Assembly (NCBI RefSeq): GCF_012432095.1
Contig: NC_081158.1
Location: forward strand, 14,485,967-14,549,966
Source of the DNA: Onychostoma macrolepis
Taxonomy: Eukaryota > Chordata > Actinopteri > Cypriniformes > Cyprinidae
Length of the DNA: 64,000 bases
Direction of reading: 5' to 3'
Shown: positions 51,463-62,021 of the stretch, in pieces
Position numbering within the stretch: the stretch's first letter is position 1
How the letters are laid out: the number at the start of each line of letters is the position of its first letter
Made by a program: the position numbers and the translations under genes
Notes under the pieces: model-generated
The model's database searches: none
Seen by the model: the letters and a program-made list of their open reading frames with translations, nothing else
What the model was told of the DNA's origin: nothing

Positions 51463-53821
51463 AGTTCAAAAGTTTATATTTCTATTTTAATTTTCTTGCA
51501 ATTTCTAACAATAGTAGTATTATCTAGTTAGGTATTTTATTATATTTTAGTTATTTTGTTATATTTTTTTTGTTTTTGTTTTTTTTAATAGTACAATAGC
51601 GATGTGATCTCACATCTTTCTACATTTCTGCTGAATCTAATTATTTTTATATTTTTAGTTAGTTGCATGTGAAGGTTGGAAATCTTGAATTAGACTTTGA
51701 ATTAAACTTCAAGGTGGAAAAACTTGCATTAAACCTTCCAATTCCACATTTCACTGGTGAAGCGGGCATAAATCTGTCATCTTATTAGGAATAAATATCT
51801 TTAAATCTTACTGAGCTAAATGTAAAATCATGTTCCTGTAAACTGTAAATTTTTAACAAACAAAACAGATTCAAAAGTGAAATGTAATTTGTTCATGTAA
51901 CAGTTGTCATTCTGAATTAATGATGAGTCATCAGTCACTACAGTTGACCCAAAACCATATGTTATAATTCAGTTTGAATCACTTTTGAAGGAGGACTTAA
52001 TTCAAACATGATTGGTGATCAAATTTTAAAGGATTATAATCAAGCGTCAGAGAATTAAAAAAAATAAAAAATAAAACAGCTGATGCTGGTGAATTTAACA
52101 AATTCACATTTACCATATACACTTTTATAGATATTGGGTTCAGTAAAACATCTGTATACAAAAGCTATATGGTTAGGAAATTGCAGTTGACCATGTGAAT
52201 CAGACTTCACAAAATTATATTTGATTCTATCACAGGATTTTGTCACAATACCAATAATTTAACTTAAATACAATCTCAGTCATTTTTAAACACTTGGACA
52301 TTTAACGTTGCAAATGTGTTGGCTATAGCCTATTTATTATTATTATTATTATTATTAGGATATTTACAACATCATGTATGTAGAACTTAAGGATGAAATT
52401 GTTTCTAGATGATCTAAACAGGTTGTGTGAGTTTAAAGTATGTACTTTGCTTAAGGGGATTACTTGACCTTTTTAAGTTCTAAATGTTGGTAATGTGCAT
52501 ATATGTTTATCTCAGCATTCTGGAGCAGTTTCCAACACTGTACAGAAAGTATAGTACAGAAAGTCACATGTTATTTCAAGGAAGTAATTTCAGAAATGAG
52601 AACCTGTTTGGTTTGAATTGCCTTTTATAACTTATTTTTTTAAAACAAAGTATTTTACACATTGTTCTATATCAAATTGTTTTAAAAATCATAAGATGTA
52701 CTAAATCTTAGTAAAAGACACATTTCAAAAGACAAACTTGTTACATAATAAACATGAGACCCCTCTGCAGTTTAAAGATAAGACTACAGTGATCCTGCAT
52801 TGATTGATTGTTGCAAGAAAAGTTAAATGTTACATAGGCCTACTTGGTTATTACAATATTGAATTATTGTATATACTGCATTTTATTGATTATTTACATA
52901 TGTCTATGAATATTTGCATGCATTTCCTGAACACTAGCTGACAGACAGTGCCAGCCTGTCAGGTGATACAGGTGGTTGTCTGGAGCACTAATGTGTCTGG
53001 AGGGTCCTGCATGCGAGAAGGTAATACATATAATTGTTTTAGTACAGTTACTGCAGTTATTGGAAAAAAAATAATTGGCACACCAAAAACACATATATTG
53101 CACAAACATGCAGACACTCATGGACCTCATCCTTTAACACACAAACTAATGTAATGGTGACAACCAAAATAATACTTTAAGCTGAAACAAAGTTAAGCTT
53201 TCAATCATCAAATGACAAATAATTGACAAATAACTTCAATCACCAAGCTACAGTATAAACAGGTGCATCAAACAGTGAAACAAAAAAGTATCTGTAATTT
53301 GCATAATTTATTTATGTTGCATAGCATTGTTTGTATATGGAATACTGTATTATTATTCACAGATTTCAAACCTTCCACAAACATGCCCAAGTTGTCAAAC
53401 CATGCACAAAATAGATCACAGAAATAATTACTCTGTGAATATTTGAGATCCTTTCTGTTTAAATCACGTTTGGATTGCAGAACAGGCACTTCTGTTGCCA
53501 AAGGCTTGTCATGTTTTCTCAAGAATAATCTGGGCAATGACTGTCAACGTAAAGATGCAAAAATGTGGGCAATTCATCTGTACATTAACTAAAATAACCT
53601 GTCTGCTAAAGATCTGCTTTCTTTGAGCTATATGTATATATTGTTTACTTGTATTTATTACTTATATTATGTATATGTTATCTTTAAATTATTTTGATCT
53701 ATAATTTATTTTTGTGCTACTTTGCTTTCAACATCTATTCACTTTTGCACATGCCTCACCTGCCTCCCTCTATCTCTCGCTCTCTCTTTTGGTATTGTGG
53801 TATTATTGGTAAAATATTGGT
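51463..53821. other. Intergenic, low-information AT-rich DNA
   Basis: Contains an (ATT)n run near 52331-52357. I found no exon with both splice sites and no paired repeat ends. Confidence 0.4.
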
Positions 53822-54080
53822 CTGAAAATCCTGTGAAGTTGTGGCCTAATGGTTAGAGGGTAGAACTCGTAATGCAAAGGTTGCGAGTTCGAGTCTTGGG
53901 CCGGCAGGAATTGTAGGTTGATGAATACCATGACTGAGGTGCCCTTGAGCAAGGCACTGAACCCCCAAGCATAAATGGCTGCCCACTGCTCTGGGTGTGT
54001 GTGCACTTTGGATGGGTTAAATGCAGAGCACAAATTCCGACTTGGCTGTATGTCACTTTCACACAAATGCACGTGTGTGC
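53822..54080 (+). mobile_element. tRNA-headed SINE (V-SINE-like)
   Basis: Box A-like TGGCCTAATGGTTAGAGG and box B-like GGTTGCGAGTTCGAGTC show a tRNA-derived head. The core GTGCCCTTGAGCAAGGCACT is the conserved V-SINE-type centre. Not a functional tRNA: no acceptor stem closes. Confidence 0.75.
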
Positions 54081-54849
54081 ACACACACATCACCATGTAC
54101 CCAGATCTGTATGAAAGTGCATCATATCTTACGAAGAAAGAAGGAGACTTACATGGAACATCAAGAAGAAATCCTACACTTTGACAACAGATAAACTCAT
54201 CCAGTTGCCAAAAGACATTCATCCAGCATCATATGTGGATGTCACAGAACTAAAGTATGGTGGAGTGCTTCCATTAGTAGTTGTGCATTATCACAAATGC
54301 CTGGTCAAGGAATTTAAATGATTGTTTTAATGAAATTGTAGAACATGTTACTAGGACTAAAATGCTAGCAGAACCATCCGCTATATCTCATAAACACCTC
54401 ATTGGTTGAATACCTCTTACATACCTCTCTTAAATAACCTCTTAACTTGCACCCCACATCATGGCCTCAGTCAGGATCATCACAATCTTGCAGAGTCATG
54501 AATTCAAGATCCATGGAGGACAGATGAGAGACATTGTATCTGGCATAAGATTTCGGAAATAGATGAAGAAAATAGATGAAGACATTATGGAAGGTACTCC
54601 TGCACTGTAAAACCCGTCAATTTACTGTAACTCAAACCGTTTGAGGAAATCGATTGCCTTAAACCATTTGAGTACTATAACTCATTTACATTGAGTTAAA
54701 TTAACTAATTTTTTTAGTGCTGGCTTAGTCAATTATTAGAGTAAACTGAACTTAAACATTTTAAGTTTTTTTCCACTCAGTCAGTTTGAATTAAGTCTTT
54801 ACAACTTAAATGAACAACTTGGCTACTTAAATGGTTCGAGGCCGTGGCG
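54081..54849. other. Intergenic, with one unassigned repeat
   Basis: The part at 54605-54840 is rich in ACTTAAAT/ATTTAAGT-type words and looks like a diverged MITE. Otherwise nothing was recognised. Confidence 0.35.
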
Positions 54850-55212
54850 ATGGGATGTGACGTCTCCGTTCCCTCCTTCAGGGAACGATGGTTACATACA
54901 TAACCAAGACGTTCCCTTTCAGTCGATCAGTCACGTCGGTGACCGACAAATTGGGATCCCTACCAAAGGGCACGGATACTGCCCCTTCTAGTGTCCTGTG
55001 GAAGCCTCCTGCGCCCCTTCTTTTTGGTGTAGGCCGGGGCTTACCACAAGAAGACCAGTTACTGTTGTTATGACACTACCCACTCAGTAAGACTGAATAA
55101 CACTGGGAAACGTACCCGTTCCACTTGGAACAGGAACGCTGCGGAAGCCCCATCCTTTCCGAAGGAGGTTCAGAAGCACTTACACATATGAACAACCGTT
55201 TAGGTGTAGGTG
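54850..55212 (-). mobile_element. DIRS-type terminal repeat
   Basis: Contains the hairpin GTTCCCT-CCTTC-AGGGAAC (54868-54886) and GGTTACATACATAACC, words I associate with fish DIRS1-type termini. On the minus strand it lies downstream of the recombinase ORF at 56886-57962, as expected for the element's right end. Confidence 0.55.
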
Positions 55213-56760
55213 TCCCCGACTAAGGATTTTCATAGTCGAATCGGGATTTTCGAATCATGCCGATAGTCGACCGATAGTCGAATCATATGTTTGGGGGCGG
55301 GGCAAAATACATTACCAAGAGTCAAGTTATTTGACAGTCATAAATACTGACGTTAACACACGGAAAATAGCCTAACGGACGCCTCCCAGATACAAATGGG
55401 GTAAATAATGTTTTATGTTTTGATTAAAAGATAGTTAACATTAAACGTCAGCGAAACCCTAAGAATTCACAACTGTTTTTACAATAGTTCTCTCATTATA
55501 AAGTTCTGCCAGTGGCCTTCCGTCCATATAAGCTGCGAATGCGCAGCATACCCAGGCCGTCTGAAAGAATGAGTTCACGGGCTAATGAATATAAACATGA
55601 TTATAAGTTGATCCCTTGTCATCATTTGAGATGTGACTTAAAGCTTAATAAAGTGTTGGGAATAAGTATGTAAAATTATTTATTTGAAAACAATGGTCAC
55701 TTTCTGTAAATCTACGTCAGTGACAGAAGCTTCCAGGTAAGCGGATTCTTCGCAGCTTTGGCGCCTCCGCTCTGTTGCTGTGATTCGTCAGGACTGTTGC
55801 GCGTTCTCAGTGTTTTGCTGGTAGATGGACGATTTCATGAGATAGGTAAGCTGTCCGCGAAGTGCTCGCCCAAGTGGAAAAATGCGCTGTTGCTGCCAGA
55901 TCTCGATTGCCGAAAATTACATTGTGCTTGATACAAAACTAACCTGACGAAATCATGTGAAAAAAAAAAAAAAAAAAAAAAGTGTAAATATAACTGTATA
56001 TTTTCATACTTTCTCAAGCAAAGCAAATTTTGAAAGTCCACTAAAATATAGCATATCTGACATAATGACATATCTGGTCATAGACAATGTTGATGGCGTT
56101 ATTGTCAACATGCCTAAGTAGTAAATAAATAAAAAAAAGTTTATAAAAATGTATATAAAATTTGAAATAATAACAAACATCAGGAAAAAATAGGAGACAA
56201 TACCTTTGTTTTCTGTATACTTGTGTTGCTTACGGTTAAAGTCCTTCTGTGATTTTATTGTTGTTTGTAACGTTTCTTGGCAATATTTTAAAGATATTAT
56301 TATTATTATTTATTTTATTTTTATTTTTTGGTATTTTGTATGGTCTATTATTGTCATCCGGGTTGGAGTTTTAACTCCTATTCACTGGGAATAAAAAATA
56401 AATGAAAAAAAAAAGATTAATTCAGTTGATGCAGAGACGTAGACCAGGGGAATCCCCCATCTCCCCACACTCTGAATATTACATATCATAACGTAACTAC
56501 GTGTAAATGTTATTTGGCGATTTTTACTTGGAAAATCAGGTGTTTTCTAGCATTCGAATAACTATGGATAAACCTGAAACGATAGAAGAAGGATTGGAGA
56601 TGAATTTCATTTACAAATAGCCTAAGGTAGGAATGTGCATACTTTTAAATCGACACCTGCCACGGTGTTTTCCTCTTTGAGTGTGTTCTAAAAGCGATGA
56701 GGAGGAGGGGGGGGGGTCTTAATGTTAAAAAAGTCACTGCTCGCCACGCTGAAGAACTGC
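55213..56760. mobile_element. Diverged hAT-like repeat, copy 2, inside the DIRS element
   Basis: Homologous to the repeat at 44950-46430. It separates the DIRS terminus from its recombinase ORF. No ORF, and the termini are not clean. Confidence 0.5.
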
Positions 56761-56885
56761 GCACGCTGAAGATGACCAGTAAATTGAAGCATATGATGGC
56801 AGGTTTTTAATCAATGGGAGTTAACTCATTTATCTCATACAGAATATGCTTCTTTATTTAAAGAAGCCGGAGCCTCTCAGTGCTT

Positions 56886-57962
56886 CTACCCGTTTGAGGT
56901 GAGAACACAGGAAGAAACTGGCTCCACATGAAGGCTATAGAATCTAGTGAACGTGTTGAGGGTCGCCCAGCCCACATCTCTACAAATATCTGCCAGCAAG
57001 GCGCCACGAGCCAGCGCCCAGGAGGATACAACACTTCTAGTAGAGTGAGCTCTCAACCTGAATGGGCAGGGCACACCCTGTGCCTGATAAGCCAGGGTGA
57101 TGGCATCCACTATCCAGTGGGCCATCCTCTGCATAGAGACGGCATTCCCCTTCTGCCGGCCTCCGTGACAGACAAAGAGTTGGTCTGAGGTCCTGAAGCT
57201 TTGCGTCCTGTCTACATAGCATCTCAATGATCGGACGGGACAAAGCAAAGCTAGGGTTGGGTCTGTCTTCTCCGGGGGCAACACTTGCAGGCTCACCACC
57301 TGATCCCTGAAAGGAGTAGTGGGAACCTTGGGCACATAGCTGGGCCGAGGCCTCAGGATTACCTGGGAGTCAGCCGGCCCGAACTCTAGGCGCGAATCAT
57401 CGACCGAAAATGTGTGCAGGTCCCCTACCCTCTTGACAGAGGCCAATGCAAGCAGGAGCAGAGTCTTGATTGATAGAAACTTCAGCTCAACTGTCTGCAA
57501 AGGCTCAAATGGGCCCTGCTGTAGTGCTCTGAGCACTAGAGACAGGCCACAAGAGGGTATAGAGAGGGTCCGTGGAGGATTTAGCCTTCTCGCCCCCCTA
57601 AGGAACCTGATGACCAGGTCATGCTTCCCCACCGACTTCCCTTCCACGGGATCGTGGTTGGCAGCAATCACAGCCACATAGACTTTAAGGGTGGAGGGAG
57701 ACAGCCTTCGCTCCAACCCCTGCTGCAGAAAGGACAGCACGACTCTAATCGGACATTTCCGGGGGTCTTCTCGCTGAGAAGGGCACCATTCGACGAACAG
57801 GTTCCGCTTCAAGACGTAAGCATGTCTCGTAGACGGTGCTCTCGCCGAAGTGATGGTGTCAACTACCTCCTGGGGTACGTCACCTAGAACCTCCGCGGGT
57901 GCCAGAGGGTGCCCCGTCTCTGAGTCAGAAGATCCTTCCTCTAGGTAGCTCGCCAGTTCCAA
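56886..57962 (-). CDS. DIRS-type tyrosine recombinase
   Basis: An open frame of 358 residues. The N-terminal core-binding part has STRHAYVLKRNLFVEWC (from residue 44). Catalytic residues of the tyrosine-recombinase family are visible: Arg178 in SVKRVGDLH, His306-x-x-Arg309 in RAHSTRSVV, and Tyr342 in TFTRFYSL. DIRS retrotransposons use such an enzyme to integrate circular cDNA. No reverse transcriptase or RNase H lies upstream on this strand: similarity ends near 57970 and unrelated GC-rich DNA begins. So this is the 3' portion of an element with an intact recombinase frame. Confidence 0.85.
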   Translation of the reverse strand: MELASYLEEGSSDSETGHPLAPAEVLGDVPQEVVDTITSARAPSTRHAYVLKRNLFVEWCPSQREDPRKCPIRVVLSFLQQGLERRLSPSTLKVYVAVIAANHDPVEGKSVGKHDLVIRFLRGARRLNPPRTLSIPSCGLSLVLRALQQGPFEPLQTVELKFLSIKTLLLLALASVKRVGDLHTFSVDDSRLEFGPADSQVILRPRPSYVPKVPTTPFRDQVVSLQVLPPEKTDPTLALLCPVRSLRCYVDRTQSFRTSDQLFVCHGGRQKGNAVSMQRMAHWIVDAITLAYQAQGVPCPFRLRAHSTRSVVSSWALARGALLADICRDVGWATLNTFTRFYSLHVEPVSSCVLTSNG

Positions 57963-57969
57963 AAAGCGT

Positions 57970-58400
57970 ACATCTGGCTATCCCTTAGGTGGCCCCCGTA
58001 TGTAGGTTCGTGGACGCTGCGCCGGACTCCCAAGAATTTGGCGGGGGGGTCCGACGCCTGCCGCCCCGCCGTCCGAGACCCCCGACGTGGACTGACTTGG
58101 TCCTGGGGGTCCAACCCCACGGGGGTCCGAATGGGAGCCCCCCAAATCCGAAGCCCCACAAACACAGTTCAGTCATTCTCCACAGTGGGGCGACCCCACT
58201 TCCCACTTCAGGCCTATCGCACAAGGGGGTCTCCCCATTCTAATAAGTTGGAAGTGGACGCTTTTCGGGCAGTACCCCCGTCCCGCTTACCTGCTATTCG
58301 TCCATTCCCCATACACTCTGGCACGTGGACCCCCGTCCCGCTTACCTGCCATTTGTCCATTTGCTATCCAGATGAGCAGGCTGACCACTGCTGACCACTA
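57970..58400. repeat. GC-rich region with short direct repeats
   Basis: CCCCCGTCCCGCTTACCTG occurs twice (about 58277 and 58333). G/C runs give several long but featureless frames. Confidence 0.5.
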
Positions 58401-58408
58401 CATGGCCA

Positions 58409-58578
58409 CGCCCCCATCCCACGAACTCACTATTTGTCCGCTTACCTACTAAAGTGACAGAATGACCCCTTGACCACTGCCCGCCCTCGGGACCGCCCCC
58501 ATCCCACAAACCTACTATTTGTCCGCTTACCCACTAAAGTGACAGAATGACCCCTTGACCACTGCCCGCCCTCGGGAC
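58409..58578. repeat. Two tandem 85-bp repeats
   Basis: Units 58409-58493 and 58494-58578 share CGCCCCCATCCCAC, ACTATTTGTCCGCTTACC and TGACCACTGCCCGCCCTC, with a few substitutions. Confidence 0.85.
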
Positions 58579-58597
58579 TGCAAGTGGGATATGTGTC

Positions 58598-58980
58598 CAT
58601 TTGCAACCTATTGAATAGGAGCACTATAATAGGTTAGTGGGATAAATGTCCGCCAATCTGCTAAACCGATCCCATTCAATAACTTGCAAGTGGACACATA
58701 TCCCATTTGCAATTAATTCAATGGGATTGCTACAACAATGTAAATGAATTATTGTCTACCAATCTAGATCCCATTTCCAACCTATTCGTTGGGCCTCAAA
58801 TAGGAGGGTTGTGGATAGATGAAGTTTGGCATGAAACTTGGTGCTGCTGACTCTGGAGGTCCTTATGGATGCTGATATACCGGTTTATCAAGATAGATTA
58901 GATAGTAGAGGAGAGAGCCTAAAACCACGGTGTCCAAAAAACACCTATTTGAGTCCCATTATATAGGTTGGGAGTTCTTG
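58598..58980. repeat. Cluster of CCATTTGCAACCTATT motifs
   Basis: Copies or variants of a motif reading TCCCATTTGCAACCTATT lie near 58598, 58680, 58705, 58765 and 58954, in both orientations. The last copy interrupts the fourth downstream exon of the neighbouring gene. Confidence 0.6.
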
Positions 58981-60124
58981 GCCTGGATGGAGAGAGGAAA
59001 ATAGAGGTAACGAGTTAGGAGTGTACACACACACACACACACACAATATGCATCAGAACTTACGTGGGTGGCGATGGAGGTCCGGATGTCAGTGAAGGTT
59101 GGACACCCAGGCAACCCCATCGATTTCCAGGCATCCTGGAAATATGTGCTTAGGTTCTTGCACGGGCTGGGCTTTGATGTGAAAAAAACACCCTAGCCCC
59201 CTTCCCGCCTAGCAACCTGGACTTCATTGCCAGGAACTCTCGGCACCCGTCATACTCCTCCTCTGTCAAAGCAATCTGAGCGGCCCTGAACACCTGGTTG
59301 GTCTTGTGTGATGAGATCTGTGGAAACAGTAAAAAATTGCGTAACCGCTTGTGGAAATTTCAACAAGAGAACTGTGCAGAGACTGAGAAAAACACTTACG
59401 TTGATGACATAGGAGTCTTCAGTGGAGCTCTTCTTTGCTCCCTCCACCTCCTCGATTAGCATGTTTTGGAAGACCCCTGCCCGGTGTCCGTAAATGGAGG
59501 CGAGGTAGGCTGTGAGGTGGCCATAGAAGCTCCACTGATCTTTCGTTTCAGGTTTTGTCCTGAGGCGGTCTGCGTGGAGTGAGGGAGAACCATTAAGGCG
59601 CGCTTTGAAAGGGAAAGTTGGAGAGGCATGTGTGTCGTTGGGTGAAAACTTACCAAGATTTTTTGGGATGGCCTCCCTGGCCAAGGAACGGCACTTTTGG
59701 AGCATCGATTTAGGGATCAGCCGCTCCTCCTTGGCTGCCTTTATCGCCACCTCGTGAACCACCACCCGCCGCCTCAGTGCCTTGATCATGGCCCGCATCT
59801 CTCGTCTGATGGCGACCATGACGGACTTAGAAAGGCAGCAGTTGGGCGGCGGAGACTCTGCGATGTAGTCCAAGAACTGGGCTACATTCTTGAGGTAGTG
59901 ATGGATGGTGGTTTCAGTTATCTTGGATTGCCGTAGGCTGTAGACCCACGACCTGATCCTGTTGGTCTCATTCAGGAAGACCAGGCTTGATAGGTTGGAC
60001 TTTTCAACGGCCATGTAGCCCAGGAACTGCTTGATCCTGTAGACCTTCGAAGCAACGTTATTTTTCAGCTTCTCTGATGGGTCTGCGCCCTCATGGTGCC
60101 TCCGGTATTCTTCCATCAGCTCAT
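58959..60124 (-). pseudogene. Tyrosine-recombinase-like exons (unnamed gene, 3' part)
   Basis: Exons by splice site and phase: Y1 59654-60124 (DELMEEYRRHHEGADPSE ... IPKNL), Y2 59400-59569 (DRLRTKPETKDQWSFYGH ... SYVIN), Y3 59064-59317 (ISSHKTNQVFRAAQIALT onward) and a remnant Y4 58959-58982 (AKNSQPI, stop). Y1 is helical with the feel of a core-binding domain (SKVYRIKQFLGYMA, TTIHHYLKNVAQFLDYI). Y2 has YGHRAGVF, which could be the box I Arg of tyrosine recombinases, and Y3 ends TDIRTSIATH, like a degenerate box II. Y3 has a 7-base T run where 5 keeps the frame. Y4 is cut short by a repeat motif, so no catalytic Tyr remains. The recombinase assignment is inference; it could be a domesticated or Crypton-like gene. 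Confidence 0.6.
59031..59046. repeat. (AC)n microsatellite
   Basis: Short AC run inside the intron between Y3 and Y4. Confidence 0.8.
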
Positions 60125-60204
60125 CTGTAAAGAGAAAACACACAAAAACAATAAAGTAAGGACAAGGGCACATTTTGCACAAAGTATTTGCAACTTCCCG
60201 CTCC

Positions 60205-60394
60205 TGATCCACTTTCTAGTCTATCTGAGCCCTTTTCAATTCAAATAGACTAGAAAGTGGACTTCCCGCCCCTGATCCACTTTCTAGTCTATCTGAGCCT
60301 ATTTCAATTCAAATAGACTAGAAAGTGGACTTCCCGCTCCACTTTCTAGTCTATTTTAATTGAAATAGGCTCAAATAGACTAGAAAGTGGACTG
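60205..60394. repeat. Three tandem hairpin units (TCCACTTTCTAGTCTATT)
   Basis: TCCACTTTCTAGTCTAT and its reverse complement ATAGACTAGAAAGTGGA alternate three times, each pair 50-56 bp apart, joined by ACTTCCCGC. Each unit folds on itself, and units can also pair with one another. Confidence 0.85.
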
Positions 60395-60628
60395 ATTCAA
60401 ATCAAACAGACTGGAAAATGGACAGGCTCTGCCCTGTCCATGAAGATACTACCCATGGACCATTAAATAGGTTGGAAATGGGATGCGTTCCACTTCCAAC
60501 CTGTTGTTTGGGGGCTGGATCGTAACTTGGTGGACACTTTCTCTATATGACATACCATTCATATTCATTATGTTTTTCTTCATTAAACCACGATTACTGT
60601 ACTTAAAAGAATAAAAACTTTAATTTTT

Positions 60629-60634
60629 TTTATT
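60629..60634 (-). promoter_or_regulatory. Polyadenylation signal
   Basis: AATAAA on the minus strand, 77 nt after the stop codon at 60711. It supports a real transcript end for the short zinc-finger product. Confidence 0.6.
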
Positions 60635-60710
60635 GAACACTTGTATGGAACATCAACAGTAAACAGCAGTAAAAAAAAAAAGAACCGTGAAAATAAACAT
60701 AAGAACATAT

Positions 60711-61433
60711 TTAAAAGTAATCATCAAAATTAATAGTGGAAAATTCTGGCTGTTCCAGAATCTCAGAAGAATCGATCGCAGATAATTCAGGAATGTCATC
60801 TGTAAAACATCCATCAAACTAGTAATCCATTTATTAAGGAACAGCAACACTATTGGGCTTAGGATTAGAAGATGATAAATGGTCTGCTACCAAGTAATTC
60901 GAAGAAATCCTCTTCCTCGGGCTGCACCCTGGCTGGTGGGACTTCCACCTCAGCAGGTGGGGCCTCCACTTCTGTTGGTAGGGCTGCCTGCTTCTGACCA
61001 AATTGGATCACCATTGGGATGGCCGGCTGTGTTTGTCTCAGCGCCTCCAATTTCTCCAGGGACACCTTCCACTCTAGCCTCCTAATGTGTTTGGACCTCT
61101 TAGAATCCTAAATGAATTGGTATTTCTTAAATTATTCGTAGAATTACTGATAAAATGAGTAATTTAGTAAATTACTGATGAAAACCTGGCATTTTACTTT
61201 TATCAATAACTTACCATCAGGTCTTTGTGACCTTTCAACAAGTGTTTCTCAATGTATTTAAAGATTTTCTGGCAAAGTGGACATGTAAGGTTTTCCAATT
61301 TGACCCTGGACCAGGCAAACTTCACCAGGATTTTCCTCTCTTGCACATTTAACACTAAATGTACAATCTTTAGATGCTGCCTAATATTAACCACCTCAGG
61401 GGGACACAGAGGGCACCTCGGTATTTTCTGCAT
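60711..61433 (-). CDS. Small zinc-finger protein (unnamed gene, 5' part)
   Basis: Three exons: 61215-61433 (73 codons from ATG), 60891-61098, and 60711-60799 ending TAA; 171 residues in all, every junction in phase. Exon 1 has two zinc-finger-like pairs: CPLCPPEVVNIRQHLKIVH and CPLCQKIFKYIEKHLLKGH. Exon 2 begins RSKHIRRLEWKVSLEKLEAL, probably helical, then a Pro/Glu-rich stretch and EEEDFFELL. Exon 3 is acidic (DDIPELSAIDSSEILEQ ... INFDDYF). The ATG at 61433 is the likely start but an upstream exon is possible, since CAG before AAAATACC could be an acceptor. The donor CTTG-GTAGCA is weak. The same donor phase also fits the recombinase-like exon at 60124, so a longer product is possible. I do not recognise the protein. 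Confidence 0.6.
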
Positions 61434-62017
61434 ACATATTTGGGGGTGTTATTACAAGCCTTGTTACTGTTATTACTTGTTAAAATGTTATTACACAGAC
61501 CTGTGCCTTTATAACATGATTATAGCTGAACTGTAGTCATTTACAAGAAAAAAAAAAATTAAAACATGCTGTGTATGACAAGTAATAAATGTTTAATAAC
61601 CGATTTGCAACAATTTGTAATGGCGTTATGAACTATGATTGATATACTGATCAACTTATCTGAATTGTACTAATATAGGACAAAAACATCCACACATGCA
61701 GCGTATGACATAATGAACTATGATTGATGAACTGATCAACTTACCTGAACTGTACTGTCACCTCCTCTCCAGTAAGCTCACCAGAATGAAATGAACATAC
61801 AAGCAATTCAATAACACTTTTAAAGACACTTCTAATTTACAGAACAATTTTCCAGATATTTTCAGGAAAAATAAAAAATTACATTAAGCTACAATACAGT
61901 CACCATTAAATAGGTTGCAAATGGGATTTTAAACAGTTTAATTAAAATCAGTTGGACCCATTTACCTGATTTACATGTTATATTAATGTTTTTTTATGCA
62001 TTAAAAAATAAATGTCC
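61434..62017. other. Intergenic, with one CCATTAAATAGG motif
   Basis: A duplicated phrase (ATGAACTATGATTGAT) occurs at about 61628 and 61712. The motif ACCATTAAATAGGTTGCAAA lies near 61902. No exon was recognised. Confidence 0.45.
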
Positions 62018-62021
62018 TTAA

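Noticed and set aside
53833..53905. Functional tRNA gene
   Set aside because: Box A and B are present but the acceptor stem does not pair, and the sequence continues into a SINE core.
57985..58394. Overlapping long frames on both strands in GC-rich DNA
   Set aside because: High GC reduces stop codons. The frames are Pro/Gly/Arg-rich with no motif, splice context or homologous domain.
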